A DNA stretch of 64,000 nucleotides, from assembly GCF_019665785.1 (NCBI RefSeq), contig NZ_CP081149.1, forward strand, positions 248,001 to 312,000, read 5' to 3'. The notes under the pieces were generated by a model. The model searched no databases. It was not told where the DNA came from and worked only from the letters and a program-made list of their open reading frames with translations. This stretch comes from Deefgea piscis (GTDB lineage Bacteria > Pseudomonadota > Gammaproteobacteria > Burkholderiales > Chitinibacteraceae). A program made the position numbers and the translations under genes. Each line of letters opens with the position of its first letter. Position 1 is the first letter of the stretch. Below are positions 45,933 through 54,545 of the stretch, piece by piece.

Positions 45933-46084
45933 GACAAAAGATTAACAAAAGTGTGATAAATGGTGTATTGCATAACAATGCGTTGTTGATTAAGCTGCTT
46001 CCCCATTTACTGTTTCATCATATGTAAGCGCTGATCAGCAGCGATTACCTCAGTAATGGTTTACAGATAAGCGAGAAGAGAAAC

Positions 46085-46501
46085 ATGGCCAAGCTCACAG
46101 AACAAGACATCATCAACTGGAAAGGTTCAGAAGATGATTATATGAATGCGGACCAACTCGAGTTTTTTCGCGAGCGTTTGGTGCAAATGAAGGAAGAATT
46201 GGTCGCCAACGCGACGCAAACGACCAATCATTTGCAAGAACAAGAAGCCACGCCTGATCCGGCGGACCGCGCAACACTCGAAGAAGAATACGCACTTGAA
46301 CTGCGTACCCGTGATCGTGAACGCAAATTGCTGTTGAAAATCGACTCAACGCTGCGCAATATTGACGCCAACAACTACGGTTTTTGTGAAGACACTGGCG
46401 AACCAATCGGTTTATTGCGCCTTTTGGCACGTCCAACAGCGTCTTTAACCGTTGAAGCGCAAGAGCGCCGCGAACGTCAGAAAAAGCAATACGCAGACTA
46501 A
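46085..46501 (+). CDS. dksA: RNA polymerase-binding factor DksA, cysteine-poor type
   Basis: 138 residues. The coiled coil (MKEELVANATQ to ELRTRDRERKLLLKID) carries the DPADRA tip motif needed for action on RNA polymerase with ppGpp. The zinc-finger region retains only one cysteine (YGFCEDTGEPIG ... ARPTASLTVEAQERR) instead of four, so zinc binding as in E. coli is not expected, as known for Pseudomonas DksA2. It controls rRNA and amino-acid promoters in the stringent response. The next gene starts one base after its stop. Confidence 0.93.
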   Translation: MAKLTEQDIINWKGSEDDYMNADQLEFFRERLVQMKEELVANATQTTNHLQEQEATPDPADRATLEEEYALELRTRDRERKLLLKIDSTLRNIDANNYGFCEDTGEPIGLLRLLARPTASLTVEAQERRERQKKQYAD

Positions 46502-46502
46502 A

Positions 46503-46916
46503 ATGAATCAGACAGCGCAAGCGCAAGCGAGCGAACTGATCAAACAAACCCGCGCGCGCGTCACCGCAGCGCGGGTTAATATTTTGGCCGTTCTACTCAC
46601 CGCCCAACGCCCGTTGTCACATCAAGATGTCTTAACCACACTCGATCCCGACGCCGATCGGGTGACGGTGTATCGCGTACTCGATTGGCTAACCGACATG
46701 GCTTTGGCGCATAAACTCGCCGGAGACGATCGCGTTTGGCGTTTTTCGGTCGCCTCCAAACCGCATCAACACGCGCATTTTCAATGCACCCGCTGCGGGC
46801 GTTTTTACTGCCTTGAGCATGTCAGCACCGATTTATCCCTCACCGTTCCTGCGCAATTTTTAATCGACGCGGTTGAAATCACCGTCAAAGGCGTCTGCGC
46901 CAGCTGCTTAAAATAA
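46503..46916 (+). CDS. Fur-family regulator, Zur-like
   Basis: 137 residues from the ATG at 46503. A winged helix with RVTAARVNILAVLLTAQRPLSHQDV, then VTVYRVLDWLTDMALAHKL, and the metal region HQHAHFQCTRCGRFYCLEH plus a C-terminal CASC giving two CxxC structural zinc pairs. This looks closer to Zur than to Fur, but the sensed metal is not certain. It directly follows dksA (one base), a pairing that would fit a zinc theme though this DksA lacks the zinc cysteines. Confidence 0.85.
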   Translation: MNQTAQAQASELIKQTRARVTAARVNILAVLLTAQRPLSHQDVLTTLDPDADRVTVYRVLDWLTDMALAHKLAGDDRVWRFSVASKPHQHAHFQCTRCGRFYCLEHVSTDLSLTVPAQFLIDAVEITVKGVCASCLK

Positions 46917-47220
46917 GTCCGCGCTCCATCGATTGCTACTCACGACTTATTCGCATTGCCCCATTGATAATGCCTATAGATTTGTAAGGTGCGCCTTGGC
47001 GCACGTGATGGCGATGATTTGGCGCTATTCGAAGGCGATGATTTGCCTATGGTCTGCGCGTACGCAAACCCAGCAGCTTTGCACACCCGACACATTTGAT
47101 GAAGCAACACCTTTGCATGCTTTAATGGATATTTCCTTGAACTGACTAGCATTAGTCTTTAATCTAGGTCTTTTCTAAGAATAAATGCCGTCATGGCAGC
47201 CGCTGGCAGGGAAAGATCAC
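46917..47220. other. Intergenic region before aroG with a short palindrome
   Basis: It contains a perfect inverted repeat GTGCGCC-TT-GGCGCAC (46989-47004) and two direct copies of GGCGATGATTTG just after it. The palindrome could be a weak terminator for the Fur-type gene or a REP-like element. Frames seen here do not look coding. Confidence 0.45.
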
Positions 47221-48279
47221 ATGCAATACCAAACCGACGACGTCCGTATCCGCGAAATTAAAGAATTACTACCGCCAGTGGCTGTGATTGAAAAATATCC
47301 AGTCAACGAGCTGGCTTCAACTGCGGTGTTTGAAACGCGCCAAGCGATTCATCACATGCTCACTGGCAAAGATGATCGCCTGTTGGTCATCATCGGCCCT
47401 TGCTCAATTCACGATCCAAAATCGGCGATTGAATATGGTCATCGCTTAGTCAAACTGCGCGAACAATATAAAGATCACCTTGAAGTCGTGATGCGCGTTT
47501 ACTTTGAAAAACCGCGCACCACCGTCGGCTGGAAAGGGTTGATTAACGATCCATTCCTAAATGGCAGCTTCAATATCAATGAAGGCCTGCGCATTGCGCG
47601 TAAATTATTAGTCGATTTAAACAACCTTGGTCTACCGACTGCCGGTGAGTTTCTCGACATGATCACGCCGCAATACGTTGCTGATTTAATGAGCTGGGGC
47701 GCGATTGGCGCTCGCACCACTGAATCACAAGTGCATCGTGAACTGGCGTCAGGTTTGTCTTGCCCAGTTGGCTTTAAAAACGGTACCGATGGCAATCTTA
47801 AAATTGCTTTTGACGCGATCAAATCCGCCGGTCAGCCGCATCATTTCTTGTCGGTTACCAAATATGGTCATTCAGCGATTGTTGGCACCGGCGGCAATCC
47901 TGATTGCCACGTGATTTTGCGCGGTGGCAAAACGCCAAATTACGAAGAAAGCCATGTGCGCGCTGCCGCTGAAGAGCTCAGCAAAGCGGGTTTAGCGCCT
48001 AAAATCATGATCGACTTTAGCCACGGCAATAGCAGCAAAGACTACCGCCGCCAAAGCGTGGTTTGCGCAGACACTTGCGCCCAAATCGCCGCTGGCAGTG
48101 CTGCGATTTTTGGCGTGATGGTCGAAAGCCATTTGGTTGAAGGTCGTCAAGACGATGGCGCGGGTAAAGAGCTCACTTACGGTCAATCAATTACCGATGC
48201 CTGTATCGGCTGGGATGCCACCGAAACCGTACTCAGTGATCTAGCCGCCGCCGTTGCTCAACGCCGCGCTTTGGCTTAA
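47221..48279 (+). CDS. aroG: 3-deoxy-7-phosphoheptulonate (DAHP) synthase, class I
   Basis: 352 residues from the ATG at 47221 (AGGGAAAG ribosome site); an ATG at 47185 is rejected because MQYQTDDVRIREIKELLPP matches the family start. Motifs: VIIGPCSIHDP, KPRTTVGWKGLINDP, AIGARTTESQVHRELASGLS, GFKNGTDG, IMIDFSHGNSSKDY and GVMVESHLVEG. It condenses PEP and erythrose-4-phosphate, the first step of aromatic amino-acid synthesis. The N-terminal part is of the feedback-regulated AroG/F/H kind; the sensed amino acid is not decided. Transcription probably ends at the terminator inside the element at 48449. Confidence 0.95.
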   Translation: MQYQTDDVRIREIKELLPPVAVIEKYPVNELASTAVFETRQAIHHMLTGKDDRLLVIIGPCSIHDPKSAIEYGHRLVKLREQYKDHLEVVMRVYFEKPRTTVGWKGLINDPFLNGSFNINEGLRIARKLLVDLNNLGLPTAGEFLDMITPQYVADLMSWGAIGARTTESQVHRELASGLSCPVGFKNGTDGNLKIAFDAIKSAGQPHHFLSVTKYGHSAIVGTGGNPDCHVILRGGKTPNYEESHVRAAAEELSKAGLAPKIMIDFSHGNSSKDYRRQSVVCADTCAQIAAGSAAIFGVMVESHLVEGRQDDGAGKELTYGQSITDACIGWDATETVLSDLAAAVAQRRALA

Positions 48280-48329
48280 TTGACGCTAATTGCCACGCAA
48301 AAATCACCACCGGTCACTGCAGAAAAATT

Positions 48330-48437
48330 TTTGACGCAGAGACGCAAAGGCGCAGAGAAAATCAATTGAAAAACCCTGAATTTCCTCGGCGTCTCTGCGT
48401 CAGGTTTTCAGGGTTTGTCGTTAAGTGAACCGTGTTT
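48330..48437 (-). repeat. Truncated copy of the IS4-like miniature element
   Basis: About 108 bases identical in type to the interior and one end of the element at 48449 (GACGCAGAG core, CAGGGTTT, ending GTTAAGTGAACCGTGTTT). It lacks the TAATGCC end. It abuts the 11-base CCAATTGGCGG that also flanks the next copy. Confidence 0.85.
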
Positions 48438-48448
48438 CCAATTGGCGG

Positions 48449-48636
48449 TAATGCCGTTCACTTAAGCCAAGTGAGCGGCATTTTTTTCCTCGATCTCATT
48501 GCTGGTGTCGCTTTTGACGCAAAGGCGCAGAGAAAATAAATTGAAAAACCCTGCATTTCCTCCGCGCCTCTGCGTCTCTGCGTCTCTGCGTCTCTGCGTC
48601 AGGTTTTTAGGGCTTGTCGTTAAGTGAACCGTATTT
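48449..48636 (-). mobile_element. Miniature element with IS4-like ends (copy 1)
   Basis: 188 bases bounded by direct repeats CCAATTGGCGG at 48438-48448 and 48637-48647. One end reads TAATGCCGTTCACTTAAG, the other (inverted) AAATACGGTTCACTTAACG. The first closely resembles the terminal repeat I recall for IS4 (TAATGCCGATCAGTTAAG), and IS4 makes 11-13 base target duplications. There is no coding frame, so it is non-autonomous. Its TAATGCC end forms a hairpin followed by seven T (48450-48487), a good plus-strand terminator for aroG. It includes four tandem CTCTGCGT units at 48568-48599. Confidence 0.85.
48568..48599. repeat. (CTCTGCGT)4 tandem array
   Basis: Four perfect 8-base units inside the miniature element. 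The neighbouring truncated copy and the copies at 52265 and 61329 have only one or two units, so the number varies between copies. Confidence 0.9.
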
Positions 48637-48654
48637 CCAATTGGCGGGTTTTTA

Positions 48655-50013
48655 TCATTTAAGCGCGGCTTTTCTCAACCGACGTAACTGCTGCCACAGC
48701 ACCAAGCCAATGATGCTGCCTAGCAGCATATTCACCAGCGGCAAGGCCGTATAAATACCGGTGACTCCCCACCATTGCGGCATTAAGCATAGCGCCGGAA
48801 TCAATAGCAGTGTTTTACCCAAGGTACCCACCATGGCTAAGCGCGTTAGCGCCATCGCTTGCAAAGCAATCACGCCCACAATCAAGATGCCATCAAACGG
48901 CAAGGCAAATAGATGGAGCTGTAACGCCTCCGTTGCCAACGTAACCAAGGCGGGATCGTTGCCAATATACAGCGATGCAATTGCCGCCGGAAACAGCTGC
49001 ACCGTGATCAGCAGCACCACACTAATCGCCAAACTCACCCGCAAACCATAGCTTAAAATATGCGCCATGCGTTCGTCGTCTTTAGCGCCAGTCGCGTAGC
49101 TTAATAAAGGTTGCATCCCCATCGCCAAACCGTGAATCAGCAAAATAAATACCGCCTCGGTATAACCGGCAATCGCATATGCGGCGACATCATTGCCCTT
49201 ACCGTATTCCAATAGCTGATAATTATGCGCAAACATCAGTAGCGCCAAATTACCCTCCATTAATAAGCTCGAAACGCCCAGTTTCAGCATCGCTGGCATA
49301 CTCGCCCAATCGGCGCTTAAATCGGCCAGCACCAAGCGTAAATGCGCCATCGGGCTAAAGAAATACACTAATCCCGCCAGCGTAATAAAGCCCTCAATCA
49401 GCAGCGTGGCCATCGCCGCGCCTGCCAAACCCAGCTGAAAATGCACCAAAAATAGATAATTTAAAGCGATATTGCTCAAAGCACTAAAAATCACCAGCAC
49501 CGTGGCCAACCTAGGCTGACCATCATTGCGAATCAAAAAAATCGCCGCAATCTGGCCAATATTCACCACGGCGCCCCACAGCATAAAGCGCAAATACGAG
49601 CGCGCTTCATGCAAAACACTCGCTGCATTATCGGCATTTAGTAACACCAGTATTCGCTCCAACTGGCTGATACCAATAGCGGGTAGAGCAATACCCAGCA
49701 GAGCAATAATAATCAGCGTATTAACCAAGGTTTGCCGCGCGGCAGCGGTTTGCCCTGCGCCTTGCAAAATCGAAATCCGCGTTGCCGCCCCCATACTGAC
49801 CATCGTGCCCAAGCCAATCTGCAGCATTACGATGGGATACACCAAATTAATCGCGGCGAGCGCATGCGCGCCCACATAACGGCCAACAAAAATCCCGTCG
49901 ATCAATACATCTAAACTGACCACCAACATCCCGGCGATCGAGGGCAGCACATAGCGCCAAAATTGAGTTTTTACCGGCAGTTGATTTAAATCGGCCATTG
50001 CTTGTGATGACAT
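48655..50013 (-). CDS. MATE-family multidrug efflux protein
   Basis: 452 residues with about twelve helices. The N-terminal half begins FWRYVLPSIAGMLVVSLDVLIDGIFVGRYVG, typical of MATE carriers (positions about 18-48), with ALAAINLVYPIVMLQIGLG after it; a similar half follows. It exports cationic compounds against Na+ or H+. It is divergent from a TetR regulator gene, and an inverted repeat between them is a likely operator, so induction by substrates through that repressor is a reasonable inference. Confidence 0.88.
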   Translation of the reverse strand: MSSQAMADLNQLPVKTQFWRYVLPSIAGMLVVSLDVLIDGIFVGRYVGAHALAAINLVYPIVMLQIGLGTMVSMGAATRISILQGAGQTAAARQTLVNTLIIIALLGIALPAIGISQLERILVLLNADNAASVLHEARSYLRFMLWGAVVNIGQIAAIFLIRNDGQPRLATVLVIFSALSNIALNYLFLVHFQLGLAGAAMATLLIEGFITLAGLVYFFSPMAHLRLVLADLSADWASMPAMLKLGVSSLLMEGNLALLMFAHNYQLLEYGKGNDVAAYAIAGYTEAVFILLIHGLAMGMQPLLSYATGAKDDERMAHILSYGLRVSLAISVVLLITVQLFPAAIASLYIGNDPALVTLATEALQLHLFALPFDGILIVGVIALQAMALTRLAMVGTLGKTLLLIPALCLMPQWWGVTGIYTALPLVNMLLGSIIGLVLWQQLRRLRKAALK

Positions 50014-50064
50014 ACAATCTCAATGCACACAGGGTGCAAAGTCAATAAAGTCGCCATCGTAGCA

Positions 50065-50092
50065 TTTAATCAATCACGCACGATTAATTAAA
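50065..50092. promoter_or_regulatory. Candidate TetR operator between MATE and tetR genes
   Basis: Inverted repeat TTTAATCAATC-acgcac-GATTAATTAAA: 11-base arms with one mismatch and a 6-base spacer, 28 bases in total. It is placed 51 bases before the regulator start and about as far from the MATE start (50013). Size and place fit a shared operator for a TetR repressor. Confidence 0.65.
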
Positions 50093-50141
50093 TTCATGCA
50101 ATAATTACCGACTGATTAAGGTGGGTTGAACAAGGGTAATC

Positions 50142-50777
50142 ATGGCCAGAAAAACCAAAGAAGACGCGCAAAAAACCCGTGATGCGATTTTAGACGCCGC
50201 CGAACAAGTGTTTTTTAAACAAGGTATTGCGCAAACCACCATGGCCGAGATTGCCAATGCGGCCCAAGTATCCCGCGGTGCGGTCTATGGGCATTACCCC
50301 AATAAAATCGACGTTTGCAAAGCCATGAGCGATCGCATGCTGGCGCACGCAGCAATGCAATTCACCCCCAGTAGCAGCGATGCCCTCGAAGCCTTGGTGC
50401 AAACCGGCATGTATTATCTGAATTTATTTAATCAATCGGGCTCGATTCAAACCGTGATTAGCATTTTGTATTACCGCTGCGAGCGCAGCGCGGAAAACAT
50501 GCCGCTGATTCGGCACCGCGACCTCATCACCAAACGCTCGATGCATTACAGCCTGCGGCTATTACGCCGCGCCGTCGCGCAGCAAGCATTACCCAGTACG
50601 CTCGATTTGCGGCTAAGTAATCTGTATCTGCATACGGTGTTTGATGGTTTATATGATTTGCTGCAAGACTTTTACCCCGAGCGCCCTAACGCCGCCGCCA
50701 GCGATTGCGAACGCCTACTGCGCAATGCCGTCAGCAGCCTAAAAAATGCGCCGCATTTACAATGTAGCGTAGATTAG
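50142..50777 (+). CDS. TetR/AcrR-family repressor
   Basis: 211 residues. The N-terminal DNA-binding domain is typical: KTRDAILDAAEQVFFKQGIAQTTMAEIANAAQVSRGAVYGHYPNK (positions about 11-55 in outline). The ligand domain follows, of the TetR_C_2/AcrR-TtgR kind, as judged from length and the FDGLYDLLQDFY segment. It probably represses the divergent MATE pump and itself through the palindrome at 50065-50092; ligand unknown. Confidence 0.88.
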   Translation: MARKTKEDAQKTRDAILDAAEQVFFKQGIAQTTMAEIANAAQVSRGAVYGHYPNKIDVCKAMSDRMLAHAAMQFTPSSSDALEALVQTGMYYLNLFNQSGSIQTVISILYYRCERSAENMPLIRHRDLITKRSMHYSLRLLRRAVAQQALPSTLDLRLSNLYLHTVFDGLYDLLQDFYPERPNAAASDCERLLRNAVSSLKNAPHLQCSVD

Positions 50778-50869
50778 TCGGGCTTTTCAGATTACGTGTC
50801 GATGGGCGCACATCCATAGTTAAACCGGCTTTGATCATCGGGTGATTTCAGATTTGATGCCGTGCCGCG

Positions 50870-51075
50870 CTCGTCGGGCTGGGGCTTAGAAACCCGTCCA
50901 AGCGCACCGAGTGAGGAGAGAGACAAACAGCATTATCGTTTGGCTCACGATCGATCGAGGGCACAGCGGAGCTGGGCGCGCTCGGGTCGCCTTTCTTTCC
51001 CCCTCTTTCTTTGGCGAGTCAAAGAAAGAGGGTCCCCGTCGCGGACTGCGACTGTAAAACACCCGTGCCGCAGGC
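50870..51075 (-). repeat. Long intergenic repeat, family R4 copy 1, with 13-bp hairpin
   Basis: The gap from the regulator gene to corA (50778-51144) holds no gene. This part is a diverged reverse-strand copy of the repeat at 61735-61935: shared blocks include GGCGACCCGAG, GAGCCAAAC, GTTTGTCTC and AAGCCCCAG. A perfect hairpin CCCTCTTTCTTTG-gcgagt-CAAAGAAAGAGGG lies at 51001-51032. Confidence 0.8.
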
Positions 51076-51144
51076 ACTAACACCCAACAATGCTCAGCAG
51101 TATATCTACGTAGCCAATACTCAAACTAGGCTACAGCCAGATAC

Positions 51145-52107
51145 CTACAACCAACCCTTACGTTTAAAGAACCAATACGGTGAGATGCCGGATAGCACCA
51201 TCAGCACCAAAGCGGCGGGGTAGCCCCAGCTTTCGGCGAGCTCGGGCATGTGGGCAAAATTCATCCCGTAGATTGAGGCAACCAAGGTGGGCGGTAGAAA
51301 CACCACGCTGGCAATCGAAAAAATCTTGATGATTTTATTTTGCGCCAGATTAATCAAACCCATCACCGCGTCCATCAAGAAGTTAATCTTGTCGAACAAA
51401 AACGCGCTGTGGTTATTGAGTGATTCCAAATCGCGCAGCACTTCGCGCAAATCGCCCTCTTGCGCGGTGGCCAATACGCGGCTACGCAGCAAAAACGACA
51501 GCGCGCGGCGTGTGTCCATTAAATCGAGGCGCACTTTACCGTTAATGTCTTCGTGGCCAGCCAGCTCAGCCAGCGCTTGGCCCATGATTTCATCGGTCAT
51601 TTCGGCGCTGCGATCGAGCACTCGGCGGCTCACGCCATCGAGCTGGGTATAAATTTCTTCAAGTACATCGGCGTCGTACTCAACGGCGGCATCGTAAATC
51701 GCCAGCAAAATCTCTTGCGCAGTCGAGACAAAGCCCGGCTGAACGCGGGCGCGTAAACGAAACAAACGAAACACCGCCAGCTCGTCTTGGCGAATAGTCA
51801 GTAAGCGCCCTTGATTGAGCAAAAACGACACCGTGACGTTGGCGTATTCGTCTTCAGAATGCGATAGAAAAAACGAACTGATATGTACGCCGTTTTCATC
51901 GACATAACAGCGCGCAGACTCTTCCAAGTCTTTAACTTCTTCGTCTTCGGGCAGTTCGAGCTTAAACACCTTTTGCACTAATTCACGCTCGTCGTCGGTG
52001 GGATCGACCATATCGACCCACAACACTTCGGGGCGCGATAAATCCTCGGGTACCAAGGCAGGCACCTGAATTAAACGACCAGCAGACAGTACAAAGGCAT
52101 TGAGCAT
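51145..52107 (-). CDS. corA: CorA-type magnesium/divalent cation channel
   Basis: 320 residues from the ATG at 52107 (AAGG upstream); the longer frame to 52236 runs into intergenic sequence. A long cytoplasmic alpha/beta funnel precedes two C-terminal helices with the selectivity loop YGMNFAHMPEL (GMN) between them, and the basic end FFKRKGWL. Pentameric Mg2+ uptake channel by family; Co/Ni cannot be excluded. Single gene. Confidence 0.92.
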   Translation of the reverse strand: MLNAFVLSAGRLIQVPALVPEDLSRPEVLWVDMVDPTDDERELVQKVFKLELPEDEEVKDLEESARCYVDENGVHISSFFLSHSEDEYANVTVSFLLNQGRLLTIRQDELAVFRLFRLRARVQPGFVSTAQEILLAIYDAAVEYDADVLEEIYTQLDGVSRRVLDRSAEMTDEIMGQALAELAGHEDINGKVRLDLMDTRRALSFLLRSRVLATAQEGDLREVLRDLESLNNHSAFLFDKINFLMDAVMGLINLAQNKIIKIFSIASVVFLPPTLVASIYGMNFAHMPELAESWGYPAALVLMVLSGISPYWFFKRKGWL

Positions 52108-52264
52108 AATGAGCCTTGAAAGGTTAAAGCGGCAAACGCGCCGATTATACGCCGCGCAAGCCGCTGCGTTACAGGCAATTTGCCCTGCTGCACACGACAA
52201 ATTGCATCCATTCGTACCATCGCCCCAATACGGCAACCGTCATCCAAATACCGCGAATTGGCGC

Positions 52265-52427
52265 AAATACAGTTCACTTAACGATAAACCCTGAAAACCT
52301 GACGCAGAGGCGCGGAGGAAATTCAGAGTTTTTCGATTGATTTTCTCGGTACCTTGGCGTCAAAAGCGACACCAGCAATGAAATCGAGAAAAAAATGCCG
52401 CTCACTTGGCTTAAGTGAACGGCATTC
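52265..52427 (+). mobile_element. Miniature element with IS4-like ends (copy 2)
   Basis: 163 bases flanked by direct repeats GCGAATTGGCGC at 52253-52264 and 52428-52439. Ends: AAATACAGTTCACTTAACG and, inverted, GAATGCCGTTCACTTAAG. It shares the GACGCAGAGGCGCGGAGG core and the GCGACACCAGCAATGAAATC block with the other copies. It lies in the corA to reductase gap (52108-52680), with its built-in terminator pointing towards corA. Confidence 0.85.
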
Positions 52428-52439
52428 GCGAATTGGCGC

Positions 52440-52680
52440 AGTCATTTTCGACAAAAGCTCAACAAACACCATCGTCAGCCAGCGCCAATTTGTAAGTCAA
52501 CGACAGGGCGTGTTCAGGTCAATGCCGAAGCTTAAGTTTCACTTCATATTCACGGCGCTTAATAAGGACTCGGATTAACGCTGCTGGCGCGCTGAAATGA
52601 TTTGAGTCGCGGCTTGGTGCTTCAAGCCGTCAATCTGAATGCAAGTGATCTGCCCGCTACCGTATGCAAAGGAAATTCAA
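52440..52680. other. Intergenic region before the reductase gene
   Basis: About 240 bases with no frame that looks coding. The reductase ribosome site AAAGGAAA is at its end. No promoter motif was clear. Confidence 0.4.
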
Positions 52681-53961
52681 ATGTATAACAAGCCACTTCC
52701 GTTGATTTTATTCATCAGCACGCTGCTGTACTGCGCAGCCAGTTACTTACAAAACGGCATACCCGTAAGCTATTGGCAATGGCGGCACGAGCTGGTGCTG
52801 CTCACTGGTGTGCAGCTGATGTCGGTGATGTCCGCCGCAATGCTGTTGGCAGTACGCCCGGCGTGGCTAGAAAACGCCCTTAGTGGCCTCGATAAAATGT
52901 ATGCGCTGCACAAGCAGCTAGGGATTGCGGCGGGGATTTTGCTGGCCGCGCACTGGTTGATTAAGTTGTCCCCCAAACTGGTAATGGCGATGGAATGGGC
53001 CGCACCACGCATTCGTAGTGGTGCCAAAATCAAAGAACCGCTAGTTTCTTTGGCGAAAGACGTTGGTGAATGGGCGGCATGGGCGATTTTGGCGATGGTG
53101 ATTTTAGCGCTACTGCGCGCTGTGCCTTATCGCTATTGGCGCAAAGTACACCAGCTGTTTGCCCCGCTATTTTTAATGGGCGCATTTCATGGCCTGATTT
53201 TAATGCCGAACGAATTTTGGCTAACGCCGGTGGGTGGTTTAATGGCCATTGCTTTGTTCGTTGGCTCGCTGTGTGCGCTGTATTCGCTATTTGGGCAAAT
53301 TGGCAAACGCCAACAACACCAAGGCCAGATCCAACAGATTGAACAACTGGCGGCCAATCAGTTAGAAGTGACTTGCCAGCTCAATACGTGGCCTGGGCAT
53401 ACTGCTGGGCAATTTGCACTGGTAAGTTTTGACCCCGCTGAGGGCGCTCATCCGTATACGATTGCCTCGGCCGATCGGGGGAATGGCCAGCTGCGCTTTA
53501 TCATCAAAGGCTTGGGCGACTATACCCGTACACTCGCGCAGCAGCTGCATGTGGGTGGCCCAGTGCAAATCGAAGGCCCGTATGGCCGCTTTGATGGCAA
53601 GGCCAGCGGTGTACAAGGGCAAGCTTGGATTGCCGGTGGTATTGGCGTAACGCCTTTTTTAGCTTGGCTAGAAAGCGCTCAGTTTCAGCAGCAGCCGATT
53701 GATTTTTATTACTGTGTAACCCAAGCCGACCATGCGGCACGACTGGATGAAATCCAAGCCGCTTGCGCCAAAAAACAGATTCGCCTGCATTTAATCGAAA
53801 GCGATTTAGGGCAAAGACTGGATATTCGCCAAATCCCCATCGAGCAACTGAGTGATATTTGGTACTGCGGCCCAGCTGGCTTAGGACAAATGATTCAAGA
53901 TTATTTAAGCCAGCACGCCAGCGCACCGCGCTTTCACCATGAAGCTTTTGCCATGCGCTAA
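52681..53961 (+). CDS. Ferric-reductase-like membrane flavoprotein
   Basis: 426 residues from the ATG at 52681 (AAAGGAAA site). About six N-terminal helices with paired histidines (HKQLGIAAGILLAAHW, RKVHQLFAP, AFHGLILMP) suggest haem b binding as in ferric-reductase/YedZ/NOX-type domains. The C-terminal half is a ferredoxin-NADP reductase module: FAD-binding HPYTIASADRGNG, GPYGRFDG, and the NAD(P) part WIAGGIGVTPFLAWL and WYCGPAGLGQM. It probably moves electrons from NAD(P)H across the membrane; acceptor unknown. Own terminator downstream. Confidence 0.88.
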   Translation: MYNKPLPLILFISTLLYCAASYLQNGIPVSYWQWRHELVLLTGVQLMSVMSAAMLLAVRPAWLENALSGLDKMYALHKQLGIAAGILLAAHWLIKLSPKLVMAMEWAAPRIRSGAKIKEPLVSLAKDVGEWAAWAILAMVILALLRAVPYRYWRKVHQLFAPLFLMGAFHGLILMPNEFWLTPVGGLMAIALFVGSLCALYSLFGQIGKRQQHQGQIQQIEQLAANQLEVTCQLNTWPGHTAGQFALVSFDPAEGAHPYTIASADRGNGQLRFIIKGLGDYTRTLAQQLHVGGPVQIEGPYGRFDGKASGVQGQAWIAGGIGVTPFLAWLESAQFQQQPIDFYYCVTQADHAARLDEIQAACAKKQIRLHLIESDLGQRLDIRQIPIEQLSDIWYCGPAGLGQMIQDYLSQHASAPRFHHEAFAMR

Positions 53962-53986
53962 GCCCCCATAATGATCAACTGCTTTG

Positions 53987-54013
53987 GCCCGCCGTATTTG
54001 GCGGGCTTTTTTT
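53987..54013 (+). terminator. Intrinsic terminator of the reductase gene
   Basis: Stem GCCCGCC/GGCGGGC with a 6-base loop followed by seven T. It overlaps the last bases of the convergent small gene. Confidence 0.95.
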
Positions 54014-54356
54014 AGCCCGCCAATCCATTCGCGGCATCCACCAAATCAGTCGCCGCCAGCTGTTTAACAAACTCATGCTTAATCAAAGTATCCGAAATAA
54101 AAAACACCGTAATATGATGCTTATCTTGAATATACGCTGCGCGAAAATTCATCTCCGGTGACAAAACGATTTTATATTCATAAATCACCCGCTCTGCCCG
54201 CTTTAAGTGGTACGCCGCTTTAATTTTATGGGGCCGATGCCGAATGATTTCGGGTAATTCATTGGCAATATTGAGCTTCACCGCCCTCGCATACAATTTA
54301 AATTGGCGAAAAAACTGCGCCATATAACGATTGCTTTCTAACTGGACATCCAACAT
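54012..54356 (-). CDS. Small basic protein of unknown function
   Basis: 114 residues from the ATG at 54356, which has a strong AAGGAG site; an upstream start at 54383 is rejected. I do not recognise the family. The end half (VIYEYKIVLSPEMNFRAAYI...ITVFFISDTLIKHEFVKQL) has alternating hydrophobic strands a little like RelE/HigB toxin folds, but no antitoxin gene lies beside it, so no function is called. It is single and convergent with the reductase gene. Confidence 0.65.
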   Translation of the reverse strand: MLDVQLESNRYMAQFFRQFKLYARAVKLNIANELPEIIRHRPHKIKAAYHLKRAERVIYEYKIVLSPEMNFRAAYIQDKHHITVFFISDTLIKHEFVKQLAATDLVDAANGLAG

Positions 54357-54545
54357 CCGTCTCTCCTTACCCAGTAAACCCATTAATACCTAGGATAGAT
54401 CGCCAGCAAAATGAAAAACAACAGAAAGATACATGGCGCCCGTATGTCAGCCCTGCTAATCGCCTGAGCTTGACCACCCTCAGGTCAAAAAAATCGCCAC
54501 GCCGTATAATCAAGCATCTTTCTGCCCGCCCGACCGGACAACTCT

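Noticed and set aside
48568..48599. CRISPR array
   Set aside because: The units are 8 bases, directly adjacent, with no spacers; a simple tandem repeat.
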